A stretch of DNA of 55,287 nt, taken from positions 1 to 55,287 of the forward strand of contig JBBSJP010000026.1 in NCBI GenBank assembly GCA_038257155.1, in the 5' to 3' direction. Positions within the stretch are counted from its first letter, which is position 1; each line of letters starts with the position of its first letter. Positions 20,071 through 30,319 of this stretch are shown here, piece after piece. The notes beneath the pieces are model-generated. The model searched no databases. It was not told the origin of the DNA and saw only the letters and a program-made list of their open reading frames with translations. The position numbers and the translations under genes are program-made. The stretch is from JANJTY01 sp038257155 (GTDB taxonomy: Bacteria; Pseudomonadota; Gammaproteobacteria; Xanthomonadales; Xanthomonadaceae).

Positions 20071-20613
20071 ATGAGCGAGCAATGCTCCGAAGTGGCTACG
20101 GTAGTGGATCTGGCGCCCGCTCATCCGACCGAGCCGGGCGTGGATCTGGAAATCGTGCACGAACTGCTCAGCCTGGTGCGGCCAAGCTTTCGGCGCGTCG
20201 CGCGGCGGGAGGCGCTTGGGCCGCAGCACAACACCCGCCTGCCTGCGCCTTTCGATCGACTCGACCACCATCGCCTCGAGATCGCCATGCGCGACGGCCA
20301 GATCGCGCCGGCGGACTTCGACGCTGCCTGTCTGCCACTGCTGCAGCGGCACGCCGCCTCGATCCTGTGCGTTGCCCTCGGACAACTGCTGCGTCGCGCC
20401 GAGCGCAATGGCATACGCGCCTGGCTGAGCCTGTTTGCGGTGGCGGCCGAGCTCGACGACGGCCATCGCCAGATGTACTTCTCGGCCTTCAGCCTGGCAC
20501 AGCGCTTCGTGATCGCGATGAGCCTGCGCCTGGCCGCGCGCCACTGCGCGGCCTGTGACGAGCAGCATCTGCGGCTGCGTCGTGCGGCGCGACGCTGGTG
20601 GCCGCGCGCATGA
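20071..20613 (+). CDS. Hypothetical protein upstream of the Ser/Thr kinase
   Basis: 180 residues, predicted soluble and mainly helical; no signal peptide or transmembrane segment. I do not recognise a family. Codon use is strongly GC-biased at third positions, as in the surrounding genes, which supports coding. It ends 70 nt before the kinase and may be cotranscribed with it. A 'CAACDEQHL' stretch near the C-terminus has two cysteines. The start at 20071 is the first plausible ATG after the repeats; an upstream in-frame extension exists but looks non-coding. An antisense frame is a shadow. Confidence 0.55.
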   Translation: MSEQCSEVATVVDLAPAHPTEPGVDLEIVHELLSLVRPSFRRVARREALGPQHNTRLPAPFDRLDHHRLEIAMRDGQIAPADFDAACLPLLQRHAASILCVALGQLLRRAERNGIRAWLSLFAVAAELDDGHRQMYFSAFSLAQRFVIAMSLRLAARHCAACDEQHLRLRRAARRWWPRA

Positions 20614-20683
20614 CGCGCACCCTGCCCGCGAGGCGCGCTTGCTGCCACAATGAATCCTGCCCAGAAGCTGGCGCTGGCAGGCC

Positions 20684-23479
20684 ATGACGCTGAGTTCGCC
20701 GCTGGCTGAGATCGATGCCCTGTTCGAGCAGCTGCTGGCGCTGCCCGAGATAGAGTGCGAAATGCGTCTGGCGCAGATCGACGTTGCCAATGCCAAGCTG
20801 GCGCGCAGCCTGCGGCGCCTGCTGGAGCTGGCGCAGGCCTCCGATACCCGCGGCCTGCGCGCGATCGGCGAGGCGGCCCTGACCAACGGCGACGATGCCG
20901 CGCCGCCGCAGATTCCCGGCTACCGGATCGAGCGCGAACTGGGCCGCGGCGGCATGGGTGCGGTGTACGAGGCGCAGCGCGACCTGGGCGGCATCGAACA
21001 GCCGGTAGCCGTGAAGGTATTGCGCCGCGCCCTGCTCGGTGAGGACGAACTGCGCCGCTTCCTGACCGAGCAGCGCATCCTGGCGCGCCTCTCGCATCCT
21101 AACATTGCCGGCCTCCTCGATGCCGGCAGCATCGACGGCCGACCCTGGATGGCGCTGGAACGGATCGAAGGCCAGCCGATTGATCGTGCCTTGCCGCCGC
21201 CGGCGCCGGTCGCGGCCGTGCTCGATGCGGTCGTGCAGATCGCTGACGCCCTGCAGCTGGCTCATGCGCACCTGGTGGTGCACCGCGACATCAAGCCCGA
21301 CAACGTGCTGGTCGATGCCGAGGGCCACATCAAGCTGATCGACTTCGGCATTGCCAAGCTGTTGGTCGAGGAAGTGGGTGCAGCTGCCACACAGACCGGT
21401 GCTGCGCCACTGACCTTGCGCTATGCCTCACCGGAACAGCTGCTGGGCCAGCCGGTAGGTGTTCCGAGCGATATCTACCAGCTCGGCCTGCTGATGTACC
21501 GGCAGCTCACCGGCGCCTGGCCCTGGGATGAGAGCGCGCAGCAGTTGCCCACCCTGCGCACCCAGCCCGACAGCGAGCCGATCGCGCCGAGCGAGCGGGT
21601 CGAGGATGCCGCGCGCAAGCGCGCACTGCGCGGCGACCTCGACTGCATCGTGTTGCGCTGCCTGCGCTTCGATCCCAACCGGCGCTATCGCTCGGCGGTG
21701 GAGGTCAAGGAGGATATCCAGCGTCATCTGCGCGGCGACGCGGTGCTGGCGGCTTCCAGCAGCGCGGTCTATCGCCTTGGCAAGTTCGCGCGCCGCCATC
21801 GGGTGGCGGTGGGTTCGGCCAGCGCCGCGGCCCTGGCCTTGCTGGTCGGCCTGGCGGCGTTTGCTTGGCAGACCCATGTGGCCACCACGCAGCGTGATCG
21901 CGCCCTGCGTGCCGAAGCGCAGGCCAGCCAGCGCGCCGCCGAGCTCGAACAAGTGGCCGACTTCCAGGCCAGCCAGCTGGCGGACATCCAGACCGAAGCC
22001 ATGGGCGCCGGATTGCGTCGCGCGATCATCGACCAGCGCCGAACCGCCCTGCAGGACAAGGGTTCCGAGGCGGCAGTCATTGAGCAGGGAATGGCCGAGC
22101 TGGAAAAGGCGCTGGACGGCGTGAATTTCACCAACGTGGCACTCGGCACGCTTGACGAAAACATCTTCGCGCGTGCCCTCGCCGCCATTGACACGACGTT
22201 TTCCGGGCAGCCGCAGGTTCGGGCGCGTCTGCTGCAGACCGTGGCAAGTACGCAGCGCAGCCTGGGTCTGCTGGAACAGGCCGATGCGCCGCAGGCCGAG
22301 GCCTTGGCGATCAGGCGGCGCGAGCTTGGCCATGAAGCACCTGAAACCCTGGCCTCGCTCAACGGCACTGGCCTGCTGCGGGTGGCGCAGGGCAGGCTGG
22401 ACGAGGCCGAGCCGGTGTTCGCAGAGACCTTGCAGACGATGCGCCGGGTGCTCGGCGACGATCACCCCGACACCATCAAGCTGATCCACAACATCGGCAC
22501 CCTGCGCAACGCCCAGGGCAAATATGCCGAAGCCGCCGAGCAGTTTCGCACCGCGCTGGATGCGCGTCGCCGCCTGCTTGGCGATCAGCATCCCGACACC
22601 CTGAGCACCCTCAACGCCCTGGGCGTGTCGCTGTGGCGACTTCAGCAGGCGGACGAGGCGGAGCCGTTGTGGACGGAGGCGCTCGAAGGCTATCGCCGGC
22701 TGCGCGGCGAAGACCATCCCGACACGCTCGGCGCGCGCAACAACATGGCGATGCTGCTGCGGACCCAACAGCGGCTGGACGAGGCCGAGCAATTATTCCG
22801 CGAGACGCTGGCGTCGCGCCGACGGGTGCTGGGCGACGCGCATCCGCGCACCCTGCATTCGATCAACAATCTGGGTGTGCTGCTGAAGCGCCTGGGCAGG
22901 AACGAAGAGGCCGAACTGCTGCAGATCGAGGCCTTGCAGACCCGCCGCCGTGTGTTGGGCAACGACCACCCCGAGACGCTTGGCTCGATGCAGAACGTTG
23001 GCGGCCTGTTGCTGGATCGGGGAGACATCGCCGGTGCCGAGGCCCTGTATCTGGAATCACTGCAAGGCCATCGGCGGGTGCTCGGCGATGAACACCCCGA
23101 CACCCTCTCAATGCAAGGCAACATGGCCAGGCTCTTCAAGGCGCAAGGCCGCTGGCAGGACGCCGAACGCGTCGCGCGCGACACCCTGGCACTGCGACTT
23201 CGCATCCTCGGCGAGCGGCACGAGCAGGTCGGCGCCTCCCGCTTCAGCCTGGCGACGCTGCTTCGCGATACTGGCCAATATGCCGAGGCTGAGACTGTGG
23301 CGCTGCAGAACGAAGCCAGCAACCGCGCACTTCACGGTGACGCGCACCACGTGACGCGTGCCTCGGTTGAGTTGCTGGTGTCCATCTATACGGCCTGGCA
23401 CAAAATCCAGCCTCGCGCAGGTCATGACATCAAGGCGGCGCAGTGGCAGGCCAGGCTGGAGCCGGCAGACGGAGGCTAG
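20684..23479 (+). CDS. Membrane Ser/Thr protein kinase with C-terminal TPR repeats
   Basis: 931 residues. After a helical lead (1-75) comes a Hanks-type kinase: glycine loop 'GRGGMGAVY' (about 84-92), 'VAVKVL' Lys, catalytic 'HRDIKPDN' (about 200-207), 'DFG' (about 221) and 'RYASPEQ', so it should be active. One transmembrane helix (about 375-397) separates the cytoplasmic kinase from a periplasmic tail of kinesin-light-chain-type TPRs with repeating 'RRRVLGDDHPDT'. The convergent ECF sigma gene 30 nt away belongs to a class known to pair with such kinases, so it is a candidate substrate. Confidence 0.92.
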   Translation: MTLSSPLAEIDALFEQLLALPEIECEMRLAQIDVANAKLARSLRRLLELAQASDTRGLRAIGEAALTNGDDAAPPQIPGYRIERELGRGGMGAVYEAQRDLGGIEQPVAVKVLRRALLGEDELRRFLTEQRILARLSHPNIAGLLDAGSIDGRPWMALERIEGQPIDRALPPPAPVAAVLDAVVQIADALQLAHAHLVVHRDIKPDNVLVDAEGHIKLIDFGIAKLLVEEVGAAATQTGAAPLTLRYASPEQLLGQPVGVPSDIYQLGLLMYRQLTGAWPWDESAQQLPTLRTQPDSEPIAPSERVEDAARKRALRGDLDCIVLRCLRFDPNRRYRSAVEVKEDIQRHLRGDAVLAASSSAVYRLGKFARRHRVAVGSASAAALALLVGLAAFAWQTHVATTQRDRALRAEAQASQRAAELEQVADFQASQLADIQTEAMGAGLRRAIIDQRRTALQDKGSEAAVIEQGMAELEKALDGVNFTNVALGTLDENIFARALAAIDTTFSGQPQVRARLLQTVASTQRSLGLLEQADAPQAEALAIRRRELGHEAPETLASLNGTGLLRVAQGRLDEAEPVFAETLQTMRRVLGDDHPDTIKLIHNIGTLRNAQGKYAEAAEQFRTALDARRRLLGDQHPDTLSTLNALGVSLWRLQQADEAEPLWTEALEGYRRLRGEDHPDTLGARNNMAMLLRTQQRLDEAEQLFRETLASRRRVLGDAHPRTLHSINNLGVLLKRLGRNEEAELLQIEALQTRRRVLGNDHPETLGSMQNVGGLLLDRGDIAGAEALYLESLQGHRRVLGDEHPDTLSMQGNMARLFKAQGRWQDAERVARDTLALRLRILGERHEQVGASRFSLATLLRDTGQYAEAETVALQNEASNRALHGDAHHVTRASVELLVSIYTAWHKIQPRAGHDIKAAQWQARLEPADGG

Positions 23480-23509
23480 CGAGGCTGTAGCAACGCCGCG
23501 TTCGGGCGC

Positions 23510-24073
23510 TTATTCGGCGCCCTCCAGCACCATGGTCAGCAGGGCGCGAATGCGATTCCACTCGCGCTGCACACTGCGTTCGGTCAGGCCGAAGGTCTGC
23601 GCGATCTCGGCAGTTTCCATGCCGGCGAAGATGCGGCACTCAGCCATGCGCGCGAGGCGCGGATCGCGTTCGTCGAGCGCCGTCAGCGCCTGGTCCAGCG
23701 CGGCCACGGACTCGGGGCGCAAGGCATGCTGACCGCCGACATCCTGCAGGGTGACAGCAAACACCTCGCCACCACCGCGCTTGTCGGCCAGGGCGCGACG
23801 CGCCGAATCCACAATCAGCTGCCGCATGGCGCGCGCACAGAGGGCAAGGAAATGATGGCGGCTCTCGGCGTTGGCTCCGCTGCCGGAGAGTTTCAGGTAA
23901 CACTCGTTGACCAGCATTGTGGTGCTGAGCTGGTCAGCGCGTCCCTGCGAGCGCAGCGTATGCCGCGCAATGTTGCGCAGTTCCTCGTAGGTGTCGCTGT
24001 AGAGCGCCTCCTCCGCGCTTCGCTCGCCGCGCGCCCAGGCCTGCAGCAGTTCGGTGAAGCGTTGTTCGTCCAT
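23510..24073 (-). CDS. ECF-type RNA polymerase sigma factor, TIGR02999/ECF43-like
   Basis: 187 residues with sigma regions 2 and 4. Region 2.2 reads 'LSTTMLVNECYLKL' (about 49-62): the usual DAED acids before LVQE are replaced by Ser50, Thr51 and Thr52. Region 4 has 'MTVLE'-like end and helix-turn-helix 'TAEIAQTFGLTERSVQREWN'. In Vibrio, an ECF43 sigma (EcfP) is activated by kinase phosphorylation of a Thr in this region; the family resemblance plus the adjacent kinase suggests the same here. The start at 24073 matches family length; the longer frame to 24259 is not supported. No anti-sigma gene is nearby. Confidence 0.88.
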   Translation of the reverse strand: MDEQRFTELLQAWARGERSAEEALYSDTYEELRNIARHTLRSQGRADQLSTTMLVNECYLKLSGSGANAESRHHFLALCARAMRQLIVDSARRALADKRGGGEVFAVTLQDVGGQHALRPESVAALDQALTALDERDPRLARMAECRIFAGMETAEIAQTFGLTERSVQREWNRIRALLTMVLEGAE

Positions 24074-24171
24074 GGCAATCGACGCCCGCTGATCGTGCGC
24101 GAAGCATAGTGCAGACGGGTCGGCGACGACATGCCTGACTCTCGCATTGGCGTCGAAATCTGCGGGGCTTT

Positions 24172-24831
24172 TCAGACGCGCGGCAGCTGTCGATCGTGCA
24201 GGCGCGACAGCAGCACCAGCGAAATGATTGCGCCGCACATCGCCAGGAACATGTCCCACTGGGTGTCCCAGATGTCGCCCTGGGTGGCGAGATAGGCGTC
24301 GGCATCACCACCCATGATCAGCGCCGCCCACCATTCGATCATCTCGAAGAAGGCGCTGAACGCAAGGCAGGCCGATACCACCAGATAGAACAGCCAGCCC
24401 CCACGTTGCAGCGGGCTCAGGCGCAGCAGCAGCTCGCGCGCCAGGATCGCGGGAATGAAGCCCTGGGCCAGGTGGCCGAGCCGGTCGTAGTGGTTGCGGC
24501 CCAGGTCAAAAGCCTCGCGCGCCCAGTTGCCCAGCGGCGTCTCGGCATAGGTATAAGCACCGCCATAGATCAGGATCAGGCTGTGGATGGCAATCAGCCA
24601 GTACAGCAAGCGGGTCAGCGGAAAGCGCCGGTGGGTGGCGAGCAGCAGCGGAATCGCTGCAATGACCCAGATTACCTCCATGATCCAGGTCAGACGGTCG
24701 TGCGGCGTGATCCCGGACCAGATCAGGACAGCGCCAACCGTCATCAGCAGGCCCAGGCCCTCGCCGCGGGTCACGCTCACGGCAGGCATGCCGTTGTCTG
24801 TACCTGCGGGGATGGAACGGGACTGTTGCAT
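24172..24831 (-). CDS. DUF2238 (YjdF-like) membrane protein
   Basis: 219 residues with about five or six transmembrane helices. The core 'YGGAYTYAETP', 'HYDRLGHLAQGF' and 'FSAFFEMIEWWAAL', 'DTQWDMFLAMCGA' resembles E. coli YjdF (DUF2238), an inner-membrane family of unknown function. It is a single gene; downstream is the sigma gene 98 nt away. No evidence of a functional link. Confidence 0.85.
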   Translation of the reverse strand: MQQSRSIPAGTDNGMPAVSVTRGEGLGLLMTVGAVLIWSGITPHDRLTWIMEVIWVIAAIPLLLATHRRFPLTRLLYWLIAIHSLILIYGGAYTYAETPLGNWAREAFDLGRNHYDRLGHLAQGFIPAILARELLLRLSPLQRGGWLFYLVVSACLAFSAFFEMIEWWAALIMGGDADAYLATQGDIWDTQWDMFLAMCGAIISLVLLSRLHDRQLPRV

Positions 24832-24947
24832 GGCCTTGATCCTCCCGAAGGGACTCAGCGCGAAGTGTAACGAGTTGCAACATGCCCCATCTGGTCGCGG
24901 AGATCGTGCGAGACTTCGCGCTCAGCATGACAACCGGGAAGCTTCCG

Positions 24948-27200
24948 ATGAGCCGCAATTCAATGATTCGCCTTGCCTTTGGTCTCGCCTTGGCTAGCCT
25001 TGGCGCCGCGCCGATGGCGTCGGCTTCCAGCCGACAACTGCCACAGGATTCGACTGAAGGCGTGGCGCCGGCTTTTGTCGCCTACATCACCAGCGGTCTG
25101 TCGAATCCCATCGGCATCATGCATGCGGGCGATGGCAGCGGGCGCGTGTTCATCATCCAGCAGAGCGGTACCGTGCGCGTGGTGGTGAACAATGTGCTGC
25201 AGACGCCGCCGCTGCTGACCCTGCGCAATTCGGCGCCGATCACCCAGTGTCGGGCCGCGCCTGCCTCGCCGCTGGCCAATGTCGGATTCACCAATGGCGG
25301 CGAGCGCGGACTGCTGGGCCTGGCCTTCCATCCGAACTTCGCCAGCAATGGCCAGGTCTTCGTCAGTTTCACCGATTCCAGCGGCGACTCCTATGTGTCG
25401 CGCTACACCATGGCCGACCCGACCGCCAATGTGATGACCACGACTGACCTGGAGTCCTGCGTCACCGTGGTGCGGGTTGATCAGGATTACAGCAACCACA
25501 ACGGGGGTGGCATTGCCTTCGGTCCGGATGGCTATCTCTACTTCGGCCTCGGCGACGGCGGCGACGGCGGTGATCCGTGTGAGCGAGGCCAGACCATCAG
25601 CCCAACCCAGCTCGCCGCGAATGATGGCAATGATTTTGGCTGTCCGTCCGACGCAAGTTTCACCGGCAGCGGTGGCAATTCCAACTCGCGCGCCCTGCTT
25701 GGTTCGATGCTGCGGCTCGATATCGACGCCAGCACACCGGCCGGTGCCAACGGCCTGTGCGCGTCGGCCGCAGGCGGTTCGGCCAACTACGCGATTCCGG
25801 CCAACAATCCTTACGTCGGTGCCGACCCGGCAACGGGCTGCGACGAGATCTGGGCCTGGGGATTGCGCAATCCCTGGCGCTGGTCCTTCGACCGCGCCAC
25901 CGGCGACCTGTTCATCGGCGACGTGGGGCAGGGCACGCAGGAAGAGGTGAGCTTCGAGCCGGCCGCCAGCAGTGGCGGGCTGAACTTCGGCTGGAACCTG
26001 TGCGAGGGAACCGCATTTCACGCAGGCAGCGGCTGCGGCACAGTCGGCCTGACTGCACCGATCATCACGTACGCGCGTTCGGGCGGTCGCTGCGCAATCA
26101 CCGGCGGTTACCGCTACCGGGGGCCGGTGCTCGATGTCCAGGGCCGGTATTTCTTTGCCGACTACTGCTCGCAACAGATCTGGACCTCGACCTTCAATGG
26201 CGCCACCTGGACCCAGCCGGTCGGCGGCACGCCGTTCCAGACCATGGGCGACCTGGTCACCTCATTCGGCGAGGACGAGGTTGGTCATCTGTACGTGGCA
26301 CGTGGCTCGCAAATCTGGCGCCTGGCGGGTGCCGAGTCGCAGCCGCCTTTCGTGGTGGCGCCCATTGCCGACCAGCTCAATGATGCTGGCGACAGCGTCT
26401 CACTGGATGTCGCAGGCAATTTCGACGATCCAGAGAGCGATCCGCTCGAGTTCGACGCCACTGGCCTGCCGCCGGGCCTGACGATCAGCCCCAACGGCCT
26501 GATTGACGGCACCATCGATCTTGGCGCAGCGGGCGTCTACAACGTCAGCGTGTCAGCTGACGACGGCTTCTCAGGCGTCTCCGACGAGTTCACCTGGACT
26601 GTGACCGGCAACGGGGCGCCGTTCGTTGTGGCGCCACTCAGCGCCCAGCAGAGCGAGGAAGGTGCCGTCATTGCCCTCGATGTGTCGGGCAATTTCGACG
26701 ACCCGGAAGGTGACGTATTGACCTTCTCCGCCCAGGGACTGCCCACCGGGCTCGACATTACTCCGGCCGGACTGATCCAGGGCACCATCCAGGCCGGTTC
26801 GGCCGGCCTGTTCATCGTCACCGTCACCGCGGCCGATGCACTGAACCAGGCTGAGGGCATGTTCACCTGGGACGTAACGGCCAACGCAGCGCCGCTGCTG
26901 GTCGCTCCGATCGCGGACCAGAGCAGCGAGGAAGGCGCGGCCGTGCTGCTCGATGTGGCGGGCAACTTCGATGATCCGGATGGTGACACGCTGGGCTTCT
27001 CGGCCACCGGCCTGCCGCCGGGACTCAATATCAGTGGCACCGGAACCATCGATGGCGTGATCACGCCGGGCGCTGCGGGCGAGTATCTGGTGGTTGTCAC
27101 GGCTGAAGACGCGTCGGAATCGGTCTCGGACAGCTTCACCTGGACCGTCACCGAATCCGGCACCGCGATCTTCAGCAGCGGGTTCGAGGCGGGAGAGTAG
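24948..27200 (+). CDS. Secreted PQQ-dependent sugar dehydrogenase-like protein with three Ig-like repeats
   Basis: 750 residues. A signal peptide (cleavage near 'AAPMASA-SS', about 26) precedes a glucose/sorbosone dehydrogenase beta-propeller (about 45-460; 'NHNGGGIAFGPDGYLYFGLG', 'WGLRNPWRWSFDRATGDLF'). Three 90-residue putative Ig (He_PIG, cadherin-like) repeats follow, each with a 'GNFDDPEGDxLxFxAxGLPxGL' core, and a short tail 'IFSSGFEAGE'. Tails of this IFxxGFE type recur in secreted Xanthomonadales proteins. It likely oxidises sugars outside the cytoplasm with PQQ. Start at 24948 is chosen over upstream ATGs (24882, 24927) for the GGGAAG Shine-Dalgarno six bases before. Confidence 0.88.
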   Translation: MSRNSMIRLAFGLALASLGAAPMASASSRQLPQDSTEGVAPAFVAYITSGLSNPIGIMHAGDGSGRVFIIQQSGTVRVVVNNVLQTPPLLTLRNSAPITQCRAAPASPLANVGFTNGGERGLLGLAFHPNFASNGQVFVSFTDSSGDSYVSRYTMADPTANVMTTTDLESCVTVVRVDQDYSNHNGGGIAFGPDGYLYFGLGDGGDGGDPCERGQTISPTQLAANDGNDFGCPSDASFTGSGGNSNSRALLGSMLRLDIDASTPAGANGLCASAAGGSANYAIPANNPYVGADPATGCDEIWAWGLRNPWRWSFDRATGDLFIGDVGQGTQEEVSFEPAASSGGLNFGWNLCEGTAFHAGSGCGTVGLTAPIITYARSGGRCAITGGYRYRGPVLDVQGRYFFADYCSQQIWTSTFNGATWTQPVGGTPFQTMGDLVTSFGEDEVGHLYVARGSQIWRLAGAESQPPFVVAPIADQLNDAGDSVSLDVAGNFDDPESDPLEFDATGLPPGLTISPNGLIDGTIDLGAAGVYNVSVSADDGFSGVSDEFTWTVTGNGAPFVVAPLSAQQSEEGAVIALDVSGNFDDPEGDVLTFSAQGLPTGLDITPAGLIQGTIQAGSAGLFIVTVTAADALNQAEGMFTWDVTANAAPLLVAPIADQSSEEGAAVLLDVAGNFDDPDGDTLGFSATGLPPGLNISGTGTIDGVITPGAAGEYLVVVTAEDASESVSDSFTWTVTESGTAIFSSGFEAGE

Positions 27201-27455
27201 GAGCCAGTCGCGCGCGGAGACTCCGGTCGCGCGGCCTCGCCGCGCGGTCGAGCACCTCCCTCATCGCAAAAAGCTCAGCATCGATCGGCACCCAGGAACC
27301 AAGTCGGCCCGCATGCCAGGGCCGACTTCGGCCGCGGTCGACTCGCCACAGCCAGAACACGCCCGGATTTTTCGCAAGGTAGGCGAGGCATTAGCCGGAT
27401 CGGCATTCCTGCCCTCAGCCCCGCATAATCGCAGGCAGCTTCCAGGAGATCGGCG

Positions 27456-29216
27456 ATGCCAGCCGGATCGCACCCCTCGCCCAAGGATCGCGCTGCACTC
27501 GCCGAGCGACTCGCCAATGTGGCGGTGTTCCGCAGCCTGCCGGCCTCGCTGCTCGATGATCTGGTCGAGGAAGGCGAAAGCCTGACCCTGCACGGCGGCG
27601 AGCTGCTGTTCGAACAGGACGCACCCTCCGATGCACTGTTTGTGTTGCTGGCTGGGCGATTGCTTGCCCGGCGTCGACAGGGCGATGGCCGCAACGCATC
27701 GGTTGGACTTATTGCAGCGGGCGAATGCGTGGGTGAGGCTGGCATGATTGCCAATGCGCCGCGCAATGCCAGCGTCTACGCGCTGCGCGACAGCGAATTG
27801 CTGCGTCTGCCGCGTGCTGCCTTCGATCGCTTGCTGACGCGCCACCCGCAGGCCATGCTGGATCTCACCCGCACGGCGTTGCGGCGCTATGCGCAAATGG
27901 CCCATCGCCCGCCCAGGCCGCAGTGTTTTGCCCTGCTGCCGGCGCATGAGGGGTTGCCGCTGCGCGAGTTCGCCGAGGCCATGGCCGCGCAGCTGTCGCG
28001 GCATGGCGTCTGCGCCATCATTGGCGCCGAGGAAGGCCGCGGCCGCTCGCCGGCGTTCTTCTCCGAGCGCGAAGCGAACCTGTCGTATCTGATCCTGCTG
28101 GGCGATTTCGATCCCGACTGGCGCAGCCAGTGCGTGCGCCAGAGTGACTGCGTGCTGTTGCTGGCCGATACGCTGCAGGCTCCGTTTGACCCGACCTTGC
28201 CGGCTGCGGTTGGACCGCGTAACCGCCATGTGGTGCTGTTTCACCACGGTCGCGTGCAGCGCGGCCATGCGGCGGCCTGGCGCGTGGCCTGGCCCGAACT
28301 CGGTACGGTGCACCATGCCCGTGCCCTGAGCGACGCCGGACGCATCGTGCGCCTGGTTTCTGGCCGTGCGCTGTCGCTGGTGCTGTCGGGCGGTGGCGCG
28401 CGCGGTTTCGCACATCTGGGGGTGATCCGGGCGCTGCGCGAAACCGGAGTCGAAATCGATTGCGTGGCGGGAACCAGCATCGGCGCAATCATTGCCGCCG
28501 GGATGGCTGCGGATTGGCCGTACGAGCGCCTGCTGGAGGCCTTGCGCCACAGTTTCGTGCGACAGCGGCCGATTTCCGACTGGACCCTGCCCCTGGTGGC
28601 ATTGACCCGCGGCCGCCGCGCCAGCCATCTGCTGAAAGAAGCCTTCGGCGAGCGCAGCATCGAGGATCTGGTGCGGCCCTACTTCTGCGTCTCGGCCGAC
28701 CTCACCACGGGCGAATTGGCGGTTCACGACAGCGGACCGCTGTGGCTGGCGCTGCGCGCTTCGTCGGCAATACCAGGGCTGCTGCCGCCGGTGTTTTCGC
28801 AGCAGCGCATCCTGGTTGATGGCGGGGTAATCGACAATCTCCCGGTTGGCGAGATGCGCCGCCGCACCCGCGGCGCCTGCGTCGCCGTTGACGTCAGTGG
28901 CGGTTTCCCGCCCAAGAGCGAGCTGGAAGAGAGCCATCTACCCGGTTGGTGGCAGCTGCTGGGCGAACGCTTCGGCAATCGACGTCGCCCAAGCATTGGG
29001 CAGCTGCTGCTGCGTGCCGGCATGATCAACTCCGACGTGGCCCGGCGCCGTCGCCAGCAGCAGGCCGCCTGTCTGCTGCAGCCTCCCTTGACCGGCATCG
29101 AACTGCTCGGCTGGAAACAGTTCGATACGGCGGAAGCGATCGGCTATCGCTACGCCATGGAGCGCATGGAGGAGCTTCAGGTGGCGGTAAGCGCTGCACT
29201 GGAGTCGGATGCCTGA
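27456..29216 (+). CDS. Patatin-like phospholipase with cyclic-nucleotide-binding domain (NTE family)
   Basis: 586 residues. An N-terminal cNMP-binding domain (about 20-140; 'FVLLAGRLLARR', 'GECVGEAGMIANAPRNASV') is followed by a linker domain and a patatin hydrolase domain. Its oxyanion loop is 'SGGGARGFAHLGV' (about 310), the nucleophile Ser is in 'GTSIG' (about 338) and the partner Asp in 'DGGVIDNLP' (about 454). NTE-family enzymes deacylate lysophospholipids, perhaps at the membrane. The start at 27456 has AGGAG eight bases upstream. Confidence 0.93.
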   Translation: MPAGSHPSPKDRAALAERLANVAVFRSLPASLLDDLVEEGESLTLHGGELLFEQDAPSDALFVLLAGRLLARRRQGDGRNASVGLIAAGECVGEAGMIANAPRNASVYALRDSELLRLPRAAFDRLLTRHPQAMLDLTRTALRRYAQMAHRPPRPQCFALLPAHEGLPLREFAEAMAAQLSRHGVCAIIGAEEGRGRSPAFFSEREANLSYLILLGDFDPDWRSQCVRQSDCVLLLADTLQAPFDPTLPAAVGPRNRHVVLFHHGRVQRGHAAAWRVAWPELGTVHHARALSDAGRIVRLVSGRALSLVLSGGGARGFAHLGVIRALRETGVEIDCVAGTSIGAIIAAGMAADWPYERLLEALRHSFVRQRPISDWTLPLVALTRGRRASHLLKEAFGERSIEDLVRPYFCVSADLTTGELAVHDSGPLWLALRASSAIPGLLPPVFSQQRILVDGGVIDNLPVGEMRRRTRGACVAVDVSGGFPPKSELEESHLPGWWQLLGERFGNRRRPSIGQLLLRAGMINSDVARRRRQQQAACLLQPPLTGIELLGWKQFDTAEAIGYRYAMERMEELQVAVSAALESDA

Positions 29217-29355
29217 CGCTGGGCGGGCCTCAGCCCCGGGCTTGTAATTCGGTTTCAGCGTCGCCATGGAGGGGTCAACACACCCACATCGGGCAGGGGA
29301 AGTCTTGCGCGCGGCTGAACCGCTGGGCCGCGTGCACGGGAACTGCACCCTGTTC

Positions 29356-29382
29356 TTAGCACTCTATGGCCCTGAGTGCTAA
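29356..29382 (+). promoter_or_regulatory. CIRCE operator (HrcA binding site) upstream of rpoH
   Basis: A perfect consensus: TTAGCACTC at 29356-29364, nine-base spacer, GAGTGCTAA at 29374-29382. HrcA, the heat-shock repressor, binds this element. It ends 25 nt before the rpoH start and probably lies over the promoter or leader, so it places rpoH under HrcA control. hrcA itself is not in the window. Confidence 0.95.
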
Positions 29383-29407
29383 AATCCCGACCATGACGGA
29401 GACTTCC

Positions 29408-30271
<864 letters not shown>

Positions 30272-30294
30272 CCGCCGCGCAACAAGCCCCACAC

Positions 30295-30319
30295 GAAAGG
30301 CCCCCATGCGGGGCCTTTC
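30295..30319 (+). terminator. Rho-independent terminator of rpoH
   Basis: A 10-bp stem (GAAAGGCCCC at 30295-30304, GGGGCCTTTC at 30310-30319) with a 5-nt loop, followed by TGTTTCC. It lies 24 nt after the rpoH stop. Confidence 0.85.

Noticed and set aside
24074..24259. N-terminal extension of the ECF sigma factor
   Set aside because: Not compatible with family length; translation is not sigma-like.
29366..29407. Earlier start codons for rpoH
   Set aside because: ATG 29366 is inside the CIRCE operator and ATG 29393 lacks a good Shine-Dalgarno; 29408 has GGAG correctly spaced.
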